A stretch of DNA of 64,000 nt from Leptolyngbya sp. SIOISBB (GTDB taxonomy: Bacteria; Cyanobacteriota; Cyanobacteriia; Phormidesmidales; Phormidesmidaceae), in the NCBI GenBank assembly GCA_010671905.1, contig JAAHII010000001.1, positions 5,394,001-5,458,000 on the forward strand, written 5' to 3'. A program made the translations under genes and the position numbers. A model generated the notes under the pieces. The model was not told the DNA's origin and did not search any database. It saw only the letters and a program-made list of their open reading frames with translations. This document shows, piece after piece, positions 27,280 to 36,640 of the stretch. How positions within the stretch are numbered: the first letter of the stretch is position 1; each line of letters opens with the position of its first letter.

Positions 27280-27524
27280 GGTTAATACTTATGCTTTCCA
27301 AGCAGTCTTGAATCGAAGAAAGTAACACCTGATACGATTGTGAAGAATGGCTCAGTATATCTGGCTGTATGAATTCGTGATTTTACTGAATCCTCATCAT
27401 CAGTAAGATTACTCAAAGCATCCGTAAAGTCCCAGAGACGCTCGCCCAAAGCCGACCCAACAAAAAGAGCAAAAAACGGACGAAGCGCGGCAGGATAAAA
27501 GAACAGTAACGAATCAGGTCAGGT

Positions 27525-28310
27525 ATGGACGCGACTAAAAATCGCCCAAAAGGCGGATGGTTATTGGCGATCGCCACGTTCCTCTCGATTATTGGCACCC
27601 TTGCCATCAATACCCTTTCCAACTTTTATCCCCCCGGTGGTGAGAACGTCGGTGAAATTGCCAATACGGTACTCGCTGGGGTGCTGATTACGCCTGCCAA
27701 CTACGCCTTTGCCATTTGGGGTCTGATTTATCTCGGCCTCATCGCCTACGGCATTTATCAACTCGGGCCAAATCAGCGTCGCGATCCGGTGATTCGCCCG
27801 GTGGACTGGCTATTGATAGTGGCCTGCATTTCCCAAATTGTGTGGATTTTCCTGTTTACGCTGCAATTTTTTTTCTCGTCGATTTTGGCCATGTTGGGAA
27901 TTTTGTTGCCGCTGATCGGGGCCTATATTGTGCTGCGCATCGATCGCATTGACCGACAGCGTCGCTGGTTCGCGATTTATCCCTTTAGCATTTACCTGGC
28001 GTGGATTTCGGTGGCGACCATCATCAATGTTGCCTCGGCCTTGTATAACGCAGGCTGGCAGGGATGGTTCAGTGGCGTCATGTGGACGGTGATGATGATG
28101 GTCGTGAGTGCCGCGATCTCGATACTGGTGATCCTGACTCAGCAAGACATTCCCTTCACGCTGGTCTATGTGTGGGCTTACGGCGCAATCGCGGTGCGGC
28201 ATGCTGACCGACCACTGATTATGATGACGGCGATCGCCGCTGCAATTGTACTGGTTGTCGTTCTCACCCTAGTGCGCCTACGACAACCACCTGCCCTCAA
28301 AACAGGCTGA
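27525..28310 (+). CDS. TspO/MBR-related tryptophan-rich sensory membrane protein (long form)
   Basis: A 261-residue polytopic membrane protein with six or seven hydrophobic segments. The ITPANYAFAIWGLIYLGL segment, with its conserved proline, asparagine and tryptophan, is the TspO/MBR signature. Classical TspO proteins have about 160 residues, so this is the longer cyanobacterial branch. TspO proteins bind tetrapyrroles and other hydrophobic ligands and affect stress responses; that role is inferred. The 3' end overlaps the convergent DUF72 gene by 14 bases. Start ATG 27525. Confidence 0.8.
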   Translation: MDATKNRPKGGWLLAIATFLSIIGTLAINTLSNFYPPGGENVGEIANTVLAGVLITPANYAFAIWGLIYLGLIAYGIYQLGPNQRRDPVIRPVDWLLIVACISQIVWIFLFTLQFFFSSILAMLGILLPLIGAYIVLRIDRIDRQRRWFAIYPFSIYLAWISVATIINVASALYNAGWQGWFSGVMWTVMMMVVSAAISILVILTQQDIPFTLVYVWAYGAIAVRHADRPLIMMTAIAAAIVLVVVLTLVRLRQPPALKTG

Positions 28311-29160
28311 GTTGCGCCGCTGGCGGTTCCACCGAATCCCAAGGGAGGGCGGGTAGATCGGGGTAGGTACCCTTGAGCCTGTCGTAAAAGTAGCGGGCAA
28401 TGGCAGGCGATCGCGCCTCGTCTGGACAGTGAATGAACAGATAGACCGTCTTACCTTGCTGTAACCACTCCACCAATTGCGGGACCCATCTCAGAATATA
28501 GGACTCGTTGAAATTTAGCTCTGGGTGGCTGATGTAGCGTACGAGCGTGAAGTCAGCCGTGACGATGGGCTGCAAAGGCACCTTCGGCTTGCGCCGTTCT
28601 GACGTGAACTGTGGATCCGGTAGACCCTCGGCTTGGCCGTCGTACATGGTGCGGGTATCAAGTAGCACCCGACCCACCCCGAGCTGTCGCAACGTATCGT
28701 TCAACCGCTGGGCATGCACCTGCTCAAACCAAGCCAGGTGACGCACCTCAACTGAAATGGGGGCGGCGTCTCGGGGCCACTGGGTCAAAAAGTCGCGGAG
28801 ATCGGCAAAGCGATCTGGACTGTAGCTAGGGGGCAGCTGCAGAAATACGGGACCGAGGCGTGGCCCCAACCGCTGCAAGGTTTCGAGAAATGCCAGCGTG
28901 TCATCAAAGTGCGGCATCAATGCGCCGCTGTGGGAGTAAAGGCGGGGAATTTTCGGGCAAAAGCGAAACGTGTCAGGAGTCTGCGCCGCCCAGCGATCGA
29001 CCGTCGCGTCATCAGGAATGGAGTAAAACGTAGTGTTGCCTTCGACTGTGGTGAAGCGATCGCCATACAGCCGTAAAAAATCTCCTGGTCGTGCCCCCTG
29101 AGGATAAAAATCGCCGACCCAGTCTTTAAAGGCCCACACTGCGCAACCCAGATAAAACAT
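28297..29160 (-). CDS. DUF72 (YecE-like) protein
   Basis: A 287-residue TIM-barrel-like protein of the DUF72 family. Typical features are the start YLGCAVWAFKDWVGDFYP, the FTTVEGNTTFYSIPDDATVDRWAAQTPDTFRFCPKIPR stretch, and the C-terminal VYLFIHCPDEARSPAIARYFYDRL. The family is widespread and may be related to metal-dependent nucleases or sugar-phosphate enzymes, but no activity is established. Convergent and overlapping with the TspO-like gene. Confidence 0.9.
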   Translation of the reverse strand: MFYLGCAVWAFKDWVGDFYPQGARPGDFLRLYGDRFTTVEGNTTFYSIPDDATVDRWAAQTPDTFRFCPKIPRLYSHSGALMPHFDDTLAFLETLQRLGPRLGPVFLQLPPSYSPDRFADLRDFLTQWPRDAAPISVEVRHLAWFEQVHAQRLNDTLRQLGVGRVLLDTRTMYDGQAEGLPDPQFTSERRKPKVPLQPIVTADFTLVRYISHPELNFNESYILRWVPQLVEWLQQGKTVYLFIHCPDEARSPAIARYFYDRLKGTYPDLPALPWDSVEPPAAQLSLF

Positions 29161-29332
29161 ACCGTGCTCCCTAGCAATGCCGGATGACTGCTGTCCGGCG
29201 CGTTCTTTTCGGTAGATTAACGAATCACGGTAAAAGCGTCATTACTCGCAAAAAGCCAGTGGCACCGTTCCCCCTAGGTTGAACCTGAGAGTCAGGACGA
29301 TGCCACAGAGAGAGCCCGAATGGGTTGAGCTT

Positions 29333-29641
29333 CTAAACTGCTTGAGCAGATTGCTGACCGACAGCAGCATTGCTGGAAGGGGTCGCCTCTGGTTGCAAAT
29401 CAGCGGCCGTAAATTCAATATGGTTGACCAGCGTGGTCACAAACGCAAACAAGAGAAACGGCAGGGACAAGACCAAAACCAGCCCGACTGAGACCAATGC
29501 ATAGAGGGGTTGACGAGCCCCCATGAGCCCCATTGCAGCAGCTAGGCTAATGAGCAAAACCACCAACCAGGCAAGTACCTGGCCATAAATGTCCCCAAAC
29601 GTTAGGGTGCACTTAAAGCGATATCGTTGTAACTTATCCAT
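29333..29641 (-). CDS. Small membrane protein of unknown function
   Basis: About 102 residues from the ATG at 29641. The cytoplasmic N-terminus (MDKLQRYRFKCTLTFGDIYGQ) is followed by two hydrophobic segments (about residues 21-40 and 45-70) and a polar tail. No motif is recognised. It is probably a cyanobacterial conserved small protein. The pseudouridine synthase gene starts 125 bases away on the opposite strand, so the two promoters face each other. Confidence 0.6.
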   Translation of the reverse strand: MDKLQRYRFKCTLTFGDIYGQVLAWLVVLLISLAAAMGLMGARQPLYALVSVGLVLVLSLPFLLFAFVTTLVNHIEFTAADLQPEATPSSNAAVGQQSAQAV

Positions 29642-29766
29642 AATTTCAATTGCTCTAATTCTTCGGCAGATCAAGCGGCGTTATTTCTCAGGATATAAGC
29701 CTCATTTTAGAAAGCAGTATTTCTCAATATTTTTGAAGATATTGAAGCAAATAGTTACATCTGTTG

Positions 29767-30456
29767 ATGTCATTTTGTAGCGAGGCCTCTGTGACTAAAC
29801 CGGTGAAGCGCGATCGCCCCCGTCGTCGTCAGCAAAGGGCAATCGGTCATACTGCTCAACCCCCTTACCAATACGTCGTTTTCTACAAGCCGTACGATGT
29901 CTTGAGTCAATTTACCGATAGTCAGGGCGATCGCGCGACACTCAAAGATTTCATCCCGGTGCGTGATGTGTATCCTGTTGGTCGGCTTGATCGCGATAGT
30001 GAAGGCCTCCTGCTACTCACCAACCATGGGCAGCTCCAACATCGCCTCAGCACGCCTAAATATGCACATCCCCGGACTTATTGGGTACAAGTTGAGCGCA
30101 TTCCTGACGAAGCGGCGATCGCCCAGTTATGTCAAGGTGTGCTGATTCAAGGCCAACCTACCCGTCCGGCTAAGGTTCAGCCATTAATCCCGGAGCCCCC
30201 GCTGCCCCCGCGTGAGCCCCCCATTCGCTACCGCAAATCAGTCCCGACGGGTTGGTTAGAGATGGTGCTCACTGAAGGACGCAATCGCCAAGTCCGCCGC
30301 ATGACCGCTGCTGTCGGGCACCCGACCCTGCGACTCGTGCGCTGGGCGATTGGTAGCTTGACGCTGGCGGGTTTAAGGCCGGGAGAGTGGCGATCACTCT
30401 CAACTGCTGAAGTGCAGCAACTCTTGAGCGAAAACGCGCTAGCCTCTGGCCATTAA
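29767..30456 (+). CDS. rluE: Pseudouridine synthase, RluE-like (RsuA family)
   Basis: About 229 residues from ATG 29767 (a TTG precedes it directly). The RsuA/RluB/E/F family motif [15 protein letters not shown] is present with the catalytic Asp75. Adjacent conserved segments [63 protein letters not shown] match RluE closely. RluE modifies U2457 of 23S rRNA in E. coli; in cyanobacteria the exact site is inferred. The basic N-terminal extension replaces the S4 domain, which RluE lacks. Confidence 0.85.
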   Translation: MSFCSEASVTKPVKRDRPRRRQQRAIGHTAQPPYQYVVFYKPYDVLSQFTDSQGDRATLKDFIPVRDVYPVGRLDRDSEGLLLLTNHGQLQHRLSTPKYAHPRTYWVQVERIPDEAAIAQLCQGVLIQGQPTRPAKVQPLIPEPPLPPREPPIRYRKSVPTGWLEMVLTEGRNRQVRRMTAAVGHPTLRLVRWAIGSLTLAGLRPGEWRSLSTAEVQQLLSENALASGH

Positions 30457-30702
30457 GGCCTGAATTAAGGAGGGCCGTGGTGCAGCAGCGATCAAGATGA
30501 CTGGGTTAAACTTCCGGAACGGCGATCGCAATAGATGAACATTTTTGAGTTAGATGTTTGTCTTTCAGCGCAGTATCCGGGCAAACTATCCACCAAGTAC
30601 GACGGAATTTGTGTGAATTCCCCCACTTAGAATTCTTCGGGTAAGCTAAAGTGATACGACTCTGCCAAATGCCCTGCCAGATAGCAATTTAGGTCGCTGG
30701 CC

Positions 30703-32763
30703 ATGTTTGTCTGTCCACACTGCCAATTTGAGAATCCGCTTCAAAATCGGTTTTGTCAGCAATGTGGCAAGGCTTTGCGAGAGCTGCAGGCCATCATTCT
30801 CCTTACTCCGGGGCAAGAGAGTTCACCGTCTGCCGCGATCGCTGTCAGTCCGCCGCCGCCATCAGATTTAGAGGCCGATGGCTCGGTTGATGAGGCGGCT
30901 TCGTTAACGGCTGCTGACTTGCTCACGACTCGTAACCAACTCAAAGGTGAAAAGCGCTATCAATTGCGGCAACCCACCGATGCTAACAAACCTTTGAGCT
31001 GCACCGAAACCATTCTGAGTATTTTAGATTGTGAACCCGCCACTGACTCACCGTTGGTGCAGTTTTTAGAGAACGCGCCCGATGATCTGCAAGCTGCGGA
31101 TATCGACAAGATGATTCCGCCTTTGGCCTTTCCCTATTGGGAACTACAAGAACCTCTGTATCCGGTGGTGCCAGAACTACAGGCGGCTTGGCAGACCCCC
31201 GACCACACCGTCATTGTCATCGAAGATCGTTCAAATTGGCGCACCCTGCTTGACTTTGCTCATGAAAGCCAGGTGGAACCGCTAGAGTTGGTTCACTGGT
31301 TGTATGAAATGTTGACCCTGTGGACAACCCTGGCTCCCTTTGCGGCCGAATCGAGCCTACTAGAGTCAAGCAATATGCGGGTCGATGACGACCAAGTGGT
31401 CTGTTTACAGCGCTTGATTTTAAATCCCAGCGGTGCTTCCCCGACGTTACAAACTCTGGGCCAGTGTTGGCAAACCTGGATGGAGCAATTATCGCTGCCG
31501 CCCATTGCGGCGCTGGATGACTTAGTGACCGATATGGCCGCTGGCGTGCTCCATGATCCGGCAATTGTCAAAATGCGTCTCGTTGAGATTGCTGATCAGC
31601 TCCCTGAGACTAGCGCGGTTGCTGCAGCACCATTATCGCCTGCGGAGCCCTTGCAGAACCCGGTTGACTTACCGGAGCCGCGATCATCTACGCCAGCTGA
31701 GAGCATGAGCGCCTTAGATGAGAATATCGATTGTTTGGAGGAGAGGGTTGGTGACGTAGACGAAGTTGCGCCTGATGCCGACTCGCCGCTGCTGGCGGTC
31801 GATGACATCTTGCTAGTAGCTGGGCTGGAAGAAACTTTGGAAGGTGCTGGGGCGACTGAGGCTAGTGGCGAGGATGGTGGCCTCAATGAGCTACCGACCA
31901 TGGCTTTACCTATGAAGCTCGCCCGACTCGATCAAGTCGGGCGTACTCATGTGGGTCGCCAACGGGCTCACAATGAAGATTCCTTTTTTGCCGACACTCA
32001 GATTCAGCGGGTAGATAGCCCAGCGGGGGCTGATCTCAATGCCCGCGGATTGTATATCTTGTGTGACGGCATGGGCGGTCATTCGGGTGGCGAAGTCGCG
32101 AGCGATTTAGCCGTGACGACGCTACGTGACTACTTTGACGAGCACTGGCAAGCCGAGTTGCCCGACGAGGAAGTTGTGAGAACCGGCATTCTGCAGGCGA
32201 ATCAGGCCATTTTTGATAAAAATGAAGCCGAGGATCGAGCGGGGAATGCTCGCATGGGTACCACTCTGGTGATGATTTTGGTCGATAACCAAAATGTCAT
32301 GGTGGCCCATGTCGGCGATAGCCGACTGTATTCTTTTACGCGTCAAGGTTTGATGCAAACGACGGTGGATCATGAAGTGGGTCAGCGTGAAATTAGGCGA
32401 GGTGTTGAACCCGCGATCGCCTACGCTCGTCCCGATGCTTACCAATTGACGCAAGCGTTAGGGCCTCGCAGCAATGATGAAATTGCCCCCAGCATTGCGC
32501 AGCTGACCGTCAATCAAGATACGATTTTTCTTCTGTGTTCTGATGGCTTGAGTGACAACGACTTACTCGAAACTCATGTCGAGTCTCATCTCAAACCGCT
32601 GATGCGCACCAAAACGGACTTAGAAGCAGGCGTCGCGGATTTGATTGACCTGGCCAATGAACACAATGGGCATGACAACATTACCGCGATTATTGTGCGG
32701 GTTAAGCTGCGTCCCAACCTGAATGTCATGTCAGAAGCCGTGGCTGACCCGACTGCTACTTGA
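30703..32763 (+). CDS. PP2C family serine/threonine phosphatase with zinc ribbon
   Basis: A 686-residue protein. The N-terminal zinc ribbon has Cys4, Cys7, Cys18 and Cys21. It is followed by about 370 residues with a weakly conserved, kinase-like or adaptor-like middle part and an acidic linker. A C-terminal PP2C domain begins at about residue 412. PP2C motifs are complete: RQRAHNED, LCDGMGGHSGGEVAS, MGTTLV, HVGDSRLYS, CSDGLSDN and GHDNITAI, which provide the metal-binding aspartates. It should be an active Mn/Mg-dependent phosphatase in the cytoplasm. Its 3' end overlaps the convergent transporter gene by eight bases. Start ATG 30703. Confidence 0.9.
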   Translation: MFVCPHCQFENPLQNRFCQQCGKALRELQAIILLTPGQESSPSAAIAVSPPPPSDLEADGSVDEAASLTAADLLTTRNQLKGEKRYQLRQPTDANKPLSCTETILSILDCEPATDSPLVQFLENAPDDLQAADIDKMIPPLAFPYWELQEPLYPVVPELQAAWQTPDHTVIVIEDRSNWRTLLDFAHESQVEPLELVHWLYEMLTLWTTLAPFAAESSLLESSNMRVDDDQVVCLQRLILNPSGASPTLQTLGQCWQTWMEQLSLPPIAALDDLVTDMAAGVLHDPAIVKMRLVEIADQLPETSAVAAAPLSPAEPLQNPVDLPEPRSSTPAESMSALDENIDCLEERVGDVDEVAPDADSPLLAVDDILLVAGLEETLEGAGATEASGEDGGLNELPTMALPMKLARLDQVGRTHVGRQRAHNEDSFFADTQIQRVDSPAGADLNARGLYILCDGMGGHSGGEVASDLAVTTLRDYFDEHWQAELPDEEVVRTGILQANQAIFDKNEAEDRAGNARMGTTLVMILVDNQNVMVAHVGDSRLYSFTRQGLMQTTVDHEVGQREIRRGVEPAIAYARPDAYQLTQALGPRSNDEIAPSIAQLTVNQDTIFLLCSDGLSDNDLLETHVESHLKPLMRTKTDLEAGVADLIDLANEHNGHDNITAIIVRVKLRPNLNVMSEAVADPTAT

Positions 32764-33211
32764 CTGCTCCTGGAGAAGACCGGGGTGGTTTAGGGTTCAT
32801 GAGCGGGGAGATCGCAGTATATGCCCAGGATCCGATAATCATCGCCACCAGAAAAATGAACGGGTTGGCAATCCCCAACACCGTCGCGGTAATGGCTGGG
32901 CCTGGACAGTAGCCCGCAATGCCCCAGCCAATGCCAAACAGTCCGGCACCGATCAGTAAGGTGCGGTCAATATCTTGGCGCGTCGGCAAATAGAACTTTT
33001 CGATAAAAATGGGATGCGGCCGCTGCAACACAAACCGAAAGCTGATCAGCGTTACCAACACGGCACCGCCCATCACAAACGCCAACGTCGGATCCCAGTC
33101 ACCTGCAATGTCTAAAAAACCAAGCACGCGATCGCGATCGACCATCTGAGAAACGCCCAATCCTAGCCCAAACAACAATCCGGCAATGAGTGCTAAGCCT
33201 TTTTCTCGCAT
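32756..33211 (-). CDS. YeeE/YedE-type transporter half, C-terminal type (DUF6691)
   Basis: About 151 residues from ATG 33211, preceded by AGGAGA; the TTG at 33238 is less likely. Four hydrophobic segments are seen. The segment GIGWGIAGYCPGPAIT carries the conserved cysteine of sulfur-transporting YeeE/YedE proteins. Together with the next gene (gap 49 bases) it makes a split transporter in which each half gives one pseudo-repeat, as in PmpA/PmpB. Likely substrate is thiosulfate or another reduced sulfur species; this is inferred from the family. Confidence 0.85.
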   Translation of the reverse strand: MREKGLALIAGLLFGLGLGVSQMVDRDRVLGFLDIAGDWDPTLAFVMGGAVLVTLISFRFVLQRPHPIFIEKFYLPTRQDIDRTLLIGAGLFGIGWGIAGYCPGPAITATVLGIANPFIFLVAMIIGSWAYTAISPLMNPKPPRSSPGAVK

Positions 33212-33260
33212 CGTTGATATCTCCTGAAACGGTGGCAATCACGTGATCACTTTTCTGGAA

Positions 33261-33680
33261 TTACAGCCCGAGCCCGTGGCGAGTGATGAAGACCGTGATG
33301 GCAGCGGTCACCATAAACGTGATGACTGCCGCCAGCGATCGCCCAGACAATCGTCCCAAGCCACAGACTCCATGACCACTGGTGCAGCCGTTGCCCATGC
33401 GGGTGCCAAATCCCACGATCAAGCCGCCGATCACCATGGCCCCCGGCGCAAACGTTGAGGTCGGTGTGGGTTGGGATGCTAGCCCGTACTCATACAGCGC
33501 GCCGCCCCCCAGCATGCCTCCTAAGAACCACCAGCGCCATTGCTCAGCCGTGGCGAACGTCAGCGCCCCATTGACCATGCCGCTAATCCCGGCGATGCGA
33601 CCGTTGAAGGCTAACAACAGAGTGGCGCTGAGGCCAATCAAAATACCGCCCGCTAAACCTGCAATCCAACTTGCCTCCAT
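33261..33680 (-). CDS. YeeE/YedE-type transporter half, N-terminal type
   Basis: About 139 residues from ATG 33680, which has AGGAAA at a good distance; a GTG 8 codons earlier is the alternative. The segment TRMGNGCTSGHGVCGLGRLSGRS carries the two cysteines that conduct thiosulfate in YeeE. Four hydrophobic segments. It is the upstream gene of a two-gene operon with the partner half. No rhodanese or sulfurtransferase gene is adjacent. Confidence 0.87.
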   Translation of the reverse strand: MEASWIAGLAGGILIGLSATLLLAFNGRIAGISGMVNGALTFATAEQWRWWFLGGMLGGGALYEYGLASQPTPTSTFAPGAMVIGGLIVGFGTRMGNGCTSGHGVCGLGRLSGRSLAAVITFMVTAAITVFITRHGLGL

Positions 33681-33882
33681 AACTTTCCTCGCCTTGGCAA
33701 ACACTAGTCAACTATATAGTAATGATTGTTCGTCGATGATTAAACCCCCGGTCGGATAATCGCTGCAGTTTATCCTATTTCAGGGTCGCCTAACCCTTGA
33801 GATTTCTAGCTTTTTCAGGCAGTCATCAGGTCTAGGCGGCATCATAATTGGGGCATGCCGCATCATCCTCAGGAACCTCACC

Positions 33883-35580
33883 ATGACCCAGTCTGCTGCT
33901 TCCCGCTCCTATCGCTGGTGGGAAACGGGTGTGATTTACCAGATTTATCCCCTCACCTTTGCCGACGGGAATGGTGACGGTACGGGTGATTTGCGGGGGA
34001 TTATTGAGCGGCTGGATTATTTGAATGACGGCGATCCGAAGAGTCAATCGGCACTGGGCATCGACGCGATTTGGTTATCCCCCATCAACAAATCCCCGAT
34101 GGTCGACAACGGTTATGACATTGTCGATTACCAAGATATCTGCCCAACTTTTGGGTCTTTAGAAGACTTTGACGAGCTGCTGGCCAAGGCCCACGATCGC
34201 GGCATCAAAATCATTCTCGACCTGGTGGTCAATCACACGTCTAACCAGCATCCCTGGTTTGTTGAATCCTGCACCAGCCAAGACAATCCAAAGGCTGACT
34301 GGTATCTGTGGCAAACTCCGTTTGAGGGACAAGACCGGCCCAATAACTGGCAATCTTATTTTGGCGGCACCGGGTGGACGTATTGCGAACAGCGCGACCA
34401 ATTTTACTTCCACACCTTTAATCAAAACCAGCCTGACTTGAACTGGCAAAATCCGGCAGTCCGGGCGGCGGTTTACGATATCGTCCGGTTTTGGCTCGAT
34501 CGCGGGGTCGATGGATTTCGCCTCGATGCTTCCAGTGTGTACAGCAAGGATCGCTACTTTCGCGATAACCCACTGAAGTATGGAGCCACGGATAAGAACG
34601 ATTACAACAACTATCACCACCTCTACGACAAAAATCTGCCCGAAAATCACCAAATCATCCGCGAGCTCCGCACCGTTTTGGAAACCTATGACGATCGCGT
34701 CCTGATTGGCGAAACGTTTATTGACAATCGCCTCTACGATTCCGTGATTTTTCACGGCGTCAATAACGATGAACTACACCTGCCCATCACCTTCGAATTT
34801 CCCTTTAGTCCTTGGTATCCGGGTTACCTGCAGCGAGAAGTCGAGAAAAAAGAACAGGTCACGCCCCCCGGTGCTTGGCCCTGCTATTTCCTCGATAACC
34901 ACGACATTCCCCGCCACCTATCGCGCTGGGTCGAGTGCAGCCTGTGTGTGGATTCTAATGCGATCGCCAAAGCCGCCGCGACGTTGTTGCTCACCATTCG
35001 CGGGACGCCCCTACTCTATTACGGTCAAGAGCTAGGCATGGTGGACAATACCGACATTCCCGAAGATCAGCTACAAGACCACGCAGTTGTGAAAAGCGAC
35101 ACGGGCGAAACGCCCCCACCCCGCGACGGTGCCCGTACCCCCATGCAGTGGAATGACTCTGCCCACGCCGGTTTCAGCTTTGGCAAGGCGGTTCAGCCCT
35201 GGCTCCCCGTCCACGCCAACTATCCTGACGTGAATGTGGAAAGTGAACTCGCCGACCCGGACTCGATATTGAATTTCTATCGGCGGCTGATCCAGGTGCG
35301 TAAGCAAAGTGCAGCGCTGCAATGGGGCAAGTGGCGATCGCTGATCCACTATCCCCATGAACATATGGTTTATCTGCGGGAAACCGATACGGAAACAGTA
35401 CTTGTGGCGATCAACTTTGCCTATGAGCAGCCGCTGACGATGGATGTGTCAGTTGGACGAGAAGCCTGGACGGTGTTGCTTTCCACTGATTATGAAACTG
35501 GAAAAGCGATCGACCTGCCCGACAATCTGCAAGCCTTTGAAGTCACCCTCCTGCAAAAAACTCGTGATGAACCCTGCTAG
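33883..35580 (+). CDS. GH13 alpha-glucosidase (alpha-amylase family)
   Basis: A 565-residue cytoplasmic enzyme with a (beta/alpha)8 barrel and a C-terminal beta domain. Early segment WWETGVIYQIYPLTFADGNGDGTGDLRGI is typical of oligo-1,6-glucosidase and alpha-glucosidase types. Catalytic residues are visible: nucleophile Asp215 (DGFRLDA), acid/base Glu277 (LIGETF) and Asp341 (DNHD). It should hydrolyse or transfer alpha-glucosyl residues from maltose- or sucrose-like oligosaccharides; the exact subfamily (glucosidase, trehalose-related or sucrose-related) is not settled. No sugar transporter is adjacent. Start ATG 33883. Confidence 0.9.
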   Translation: MTQSAASRSYRWWETGVIYQIYPLTFADGNGDGTGDLRGIIERLDYLNDGDPKSQSALGIDAIWLSPINKSPMVDNGYDIVDYQDICPTFGSLEDFDELLAKAHDRGIKIILDLVVNHTSNQHPWFVESCTSQDNPKADWYLWQTPFEGQDRPNNWQSYFGGTGWTYCEQRDQFYFHTFNQNQPDLNWQNPAVRAAVYDIVRFWLDRGVDGFRLDASSVYSKDRYFRDNPLKYGATDKNDYNNYHHLYDKNLPENHQIIRELRTVLETYDDRVLIGETFIDNRLYDSVIFHGVNNDELHLPITFEFPFSPWYPGYLQREVEKKEQVTPPGAWPCYFLDNHDIPRHLSRWVECSLCVDSNAIAKAAATLLLTIRGTPLLYYGQELGMVDNTDIPEDQLQDHAVVKSDTGETPPPRDGARTPMQWNDSAHAGFSFGKAVQPWLPVHANYPDVNVESELADPDSILNFYRRLIQVRKQSAALQWGKWRSLIHYPHEHMVYLRETDTETVLVAINFAYEQPLTMDVSVGREAWTVLLSTDYETGKAIDLPDNLQAFEVTLLQKTRDEPC

Positions 35581-35650
35581 CGGTTACCTGACTGAGTAAT
35601 CATGGCTTTAAGATTGAAAGGAAGCTGATCCGCTAAGTCGTGAGGTCTTC

Positions 35651-35902
35651 ATGCTGGACTCAGAAGTTTTTGAAAAGTTGCAGACAGCCTCGGTGGCAGA
35701 GAAAATTCAACTCATTGAAGCCATCTTGCAAACGCTTAAGCAAGGTTTGCGTAAGCAGACTCAGCCATCTGTGAACCATGACCGACTTCTACGCGGCAAG
35801 CTGCGTTGTTACGACAGTCCCTATGAGCCTATTGCTGCAGAAGATTGGGAAGCCTCGGCATTGGTATTAACAAGCTTTAGGAGTCAAGACGATGAACAGT
35901 GA
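35651..35902 (+). CDS. Small protein, possible antitoxin component
   Basis: An 83-residue protein whose first half is a helix (VFEKLQTASVAEKIQLIEAILQTLKQG), like the N-terminal helices of addiction-module proteins. Its 3' end overlaps the next gene, an antitoxin candidate, by eleven bases, so the three genes 35651-36394 form one operon. No nuclease motif is present. It may be an additional antitoxin, regulator, or the remnant of another pair. Confidence 0.6.
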   Translation: MLDSEVFEKLQTASVAEKIQLIEAILQTLKQGLRKQTQPSVNHDRLLRGKLRCYDSPYEPIAAEDWEASALVLTSFRSQDDEQ

Positions 35903-36140
35903 AACTGTGAATTTGAGTATTCCATTTGATTTCTTGTTGCAAGCCGTTGCCCGGCTTGACTCCGCAGAGAAAGAACGCCTGTGGGAGTTTCTGGATGAAG
36001 ATCTGCATGGAGATGACGAAGACGCTACTAGCGACCCGCAGGAAGAGGCCGAAGTCGCCCAAGCCTATCAGGAATATAAGAATGGTGATTATCTCACGCT
36101 CAATGAGTATGTGGCTCAGCGGCCCGACCGCTTGTCATGA
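35892..36140 (+). CDS. Antitoxin of a RelE/ParE-type pair
   Basis: An 82-residue acidic protein with a hydrophobic helix near the start (IPFDFLLQAVARLDSAEKERLWEFLDEDL) and an acidic C-terminal half. It overlaps the toxin gene by four bases (ATGA), the usual translational coupling of such pairs. Antitoxin role is inferred from this context. It should bind the toxin and repress the shared promoter. Confidence 0.72.
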   Translation: MNSETVNLSIPFDFLLQAVARLDSAEKERLWEFLDEDLHGDDEDATSDPQEEAEVAQAYQEYKNGDYLTLNEYVAQRPDRLS

Positions 36141-36394
36141 CCTACTCGCTGATTATTCCTAAAAGCGTTCAAAAACAACTCGACAAGTTGCCTGATATTG
36201 CGTTTAAGCGAGTCATCAAAAAGCTGCAAGCGCTATCAGCAGAGCCCCTTCCTGTTGGCGCGATTAAGTTAAAAGGAAAAGAAAACGAGTACCGGATTCG
36301 AGTGGGAGATTATCGCATCCGCTACAAGGTTGATGCTGAACAGCAGCGAATCATCATCAGCCGCTGCCAGCACCGCAAAGACGTTTACCGATAG
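36137..36394 (+). CDS. RelE/ParE superfamily toxin
   Basis: An 85-residue basic protein of the RelE family: YSLIIPKSVQKQLDKLPDIAFKRVIKKLQAL, then GAIKLKGKENEYRIRVGDYRIRYKVDAEQQRIIISRCQHRKDVYR. The conserved GDYRIRY core and the basic tail HRKDVYR are the signature. Members usually cleave mRNA on the ribosome; ParE-like members act on gyrase. Starts within the antitoxin stop codon. Confidence 0.88.
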   Translation: MTYSLIIPKSVQKQLDKLPDIAFKRVIKKLQALSAEPLPVGAIKLKGKENEYRIRVGDYRIRYKVDAEQQRIIISRCQHRKDVYR

Positions 36395-36524
36395 ATCCGA
36401 GACTCGGTTTCGTCAGTGAAATCTCGCGGATGTTTGAATCAAATGAAGGTTTGCATTGCTCTGAGATCGCCGACTACCGCCCCTCATACCCAACCACCCT
36501 CACACCCTGTCACCCTCCTACTCT

Positions 36525-36640
36525 TCAACTCAGCCCCAACTGCTGCTTCAACGCCTCTGGCACCCCAATCGCACTCTCCACCCCCTTAACCCCCTCCCTG
36601 ATTTGTGCTTTTATCCTATCGAATTCGTTTCGTCCGAATT
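36525..36640 (-). pseudogene. Out-of-frame relic of the NACHT gene C-terminus
   Basis: Directly downstream of the NACHT gene, in another minus-strand frame, codons before a TGA at 36525-36527 read IKAQIREGVKGVESAI followed by GVPEALKQQLGLS. A GVPEALxQQL tail is what cyanobacterial pentapeptide-repeat NACHT proteins typically have. The current gene ends in a different sequence (DETNSIG). The relic suggests a frameshift or replacement of the gene's 3' part. Support comes from recall of the family tail, not from an alignment. Confidence 0.4.
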
